Assembly: GCA_030038475.1 (NCBI GenBank)
Contig: JASHOU010000139.1
Coordinates: 1 to 41,119 of the forward strand
Direction of reading: 5' to 3'
DNA: 41,119 bases
Origin: Terriglobales bacterium
GTDB lineage: Bacteria; Acidobacteriota; Terriglobia; Terriglobales; Acidobacteriaceae
Part shown: positions 40,904 to 41,119 of the stretch, piece after piece
Layout of the letters: the number at the start of each line of letters is the position of its first letter
Position numbering within the stretch: position 1 is the first letter of the stretch
Translations under genes and position numbers: made by a program
Notes under the pieces: generated by a model
What the model saw: the letters and a program-made list of their open reading frames with translations, nothing else
Databases searched by the model: none
Told to the model about the DNA's origin: nothing

Positions 40904-41119
40904 TTATTTGCGGTTGATTAGCGAAGCTACATACGCGGCGCCGAATCCGTTATCGATATTGACTACGCTGACATTGCTGGCACAGGAGTTCAACATTCCC
41001 AACAACGCTGCTAAGCCTTCGAAAGCGGCGCCGTAACCAACGCTGGTAGGCACGGCGATCACGGGTACGCCGACTAGGCCTCCTACCACGCTCGGCAGAG
41101 CGCCTTCCATGCCGGCGCA
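40904..41119 (-). CDS. larB: nickel pincer cofactor biosynthesis protein LarB, C-terminal fragment
   Basis: The right edge cuts this gene; 71 residues plus the stop are visible. [40 protein letters not shown] and [17 protein letters not shown] are nearly diagnostic of LarB, which carboxylates and dephosphorylates nicotinic acid adenine dinucleotide to start the nickel pincer nucleotide used by lactate racemase and relatives. The related PurE AIR carboxylase has a similar core but not this C-terminus. larC and larE, its usual companions, are not in the window. Confidence 0.9.
   Translation of the reverse strand, partial: CAGMEGALPSVVGGLVGVPVIAVPTSVGYGAAFEGLAALLGMLNSCASNVSVVNIDNGFGAAYVASLINRK

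Noticed and set aside
1-41119. tRNA, rRNA, CRISPR arrays, insertion sequences, prophage genes
   Set aside because: No cloverleaf-like intergenic sequence, regularly spaced identical repeats, transposase or phage structural genes were seen. The gaps are mostly too short for such elements.

Overview
The window is about 41 kb of gene-dense bacterial chromosome with moderate-to-high G+C, short gaps and mostly housekeeping genes. Gene content and order suggest an acidobacterium of the Terriglobia/Koribacter type. The reasons are a non-mevalonate isoprenoid pair next to a PIN/TRAM protein, a site-2 protease-trpS-scpA-scpB-rluB run, an ETF-ubiquinone oxidoreductase, a coenzyme F420 operon, and several small proteins I cannot place. 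This assignment is inference from gene content; no rRNA or tRNA gene was found to confirm it.

Layout. 0-2.5 kb: the tail of a VOC-fold protein, an unknown 245-aa protein, two small membrane proteins and a class I glutamine amidotransferase-like peptidase. 2.5-5.1 kb (minus): yacL-like PIN/TRAM, ispD, ispF. 5.3-7.5 kb (minus): ETF-QO and a DUF486 membrane protein. 7.6-8.3 kb (minus): a vapBC-type toxin-antitoxin pair with a perfect palindrome in front. 8.5-12.1 kb: hisC, an unknown small membrane protein, recG. 12.4-15.5 kb (plus): a 72-aa unknown, then sucC-sucD-ndk. 15.5-17.2 kb (minus): an ABM-fold protein and purA. 17.4-19.5 kb (plus): mutM and a ROK glucokinase. 19.4-23.8 kb (minus): M50 protease, trpS, scpA, scpB, rluB. 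24-28 kb (minus): a large secreted Tyr/Trp/Gly-rich protein, a CpaE/TadZ-like ATPase and a PilZ protein. 28.2-30 kb: an MFS exporter and a DUF4440 protein. 30-32.4 kb (minus): an osmoprotectant-type ABC importer. 32.5-38 kb (minus): cofG-cofD-cofC-cofE-cofH-npdG. 38.1-40.8 kb (minus): acyl-CoA dehydrogenase and a second MFS protein. The window ends inside larB.

The most informative block is the F420 operon. It encodes both Fo synthase radical-SAM halves, the guanylyl-, phospho-ligand and glutamyl-transfer steps, and an NADPH:F420 oxidoreductase to reduce the finished cofactor. Junctions are mostly 4-base ATGA overlaps. CofE is a single domain with no fused nitroreductase, so if the precursor is the dehydro form its reductase must lie elsewhere. 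ETF-QO and acyl-CoA dehydrogenase imply acyl-CoA oxidation feeding the quinone pool, but the ETF subunits are not in the window.

Apart from genes, many gene boundaries carry short, degenerate, repeated phrases, often paired as imperfect inverted repeats across the gap (ispF/ispD, ndk/ABM, scpB/scpA) or as tandem copies (upstream of sucC, after cpaE, beside the Tyr-rich gene). I do not recognise a named family for them. I saw no CRISPR array, insertion sequence, prophage or defence island apart from the toxin-antitoxin pair.
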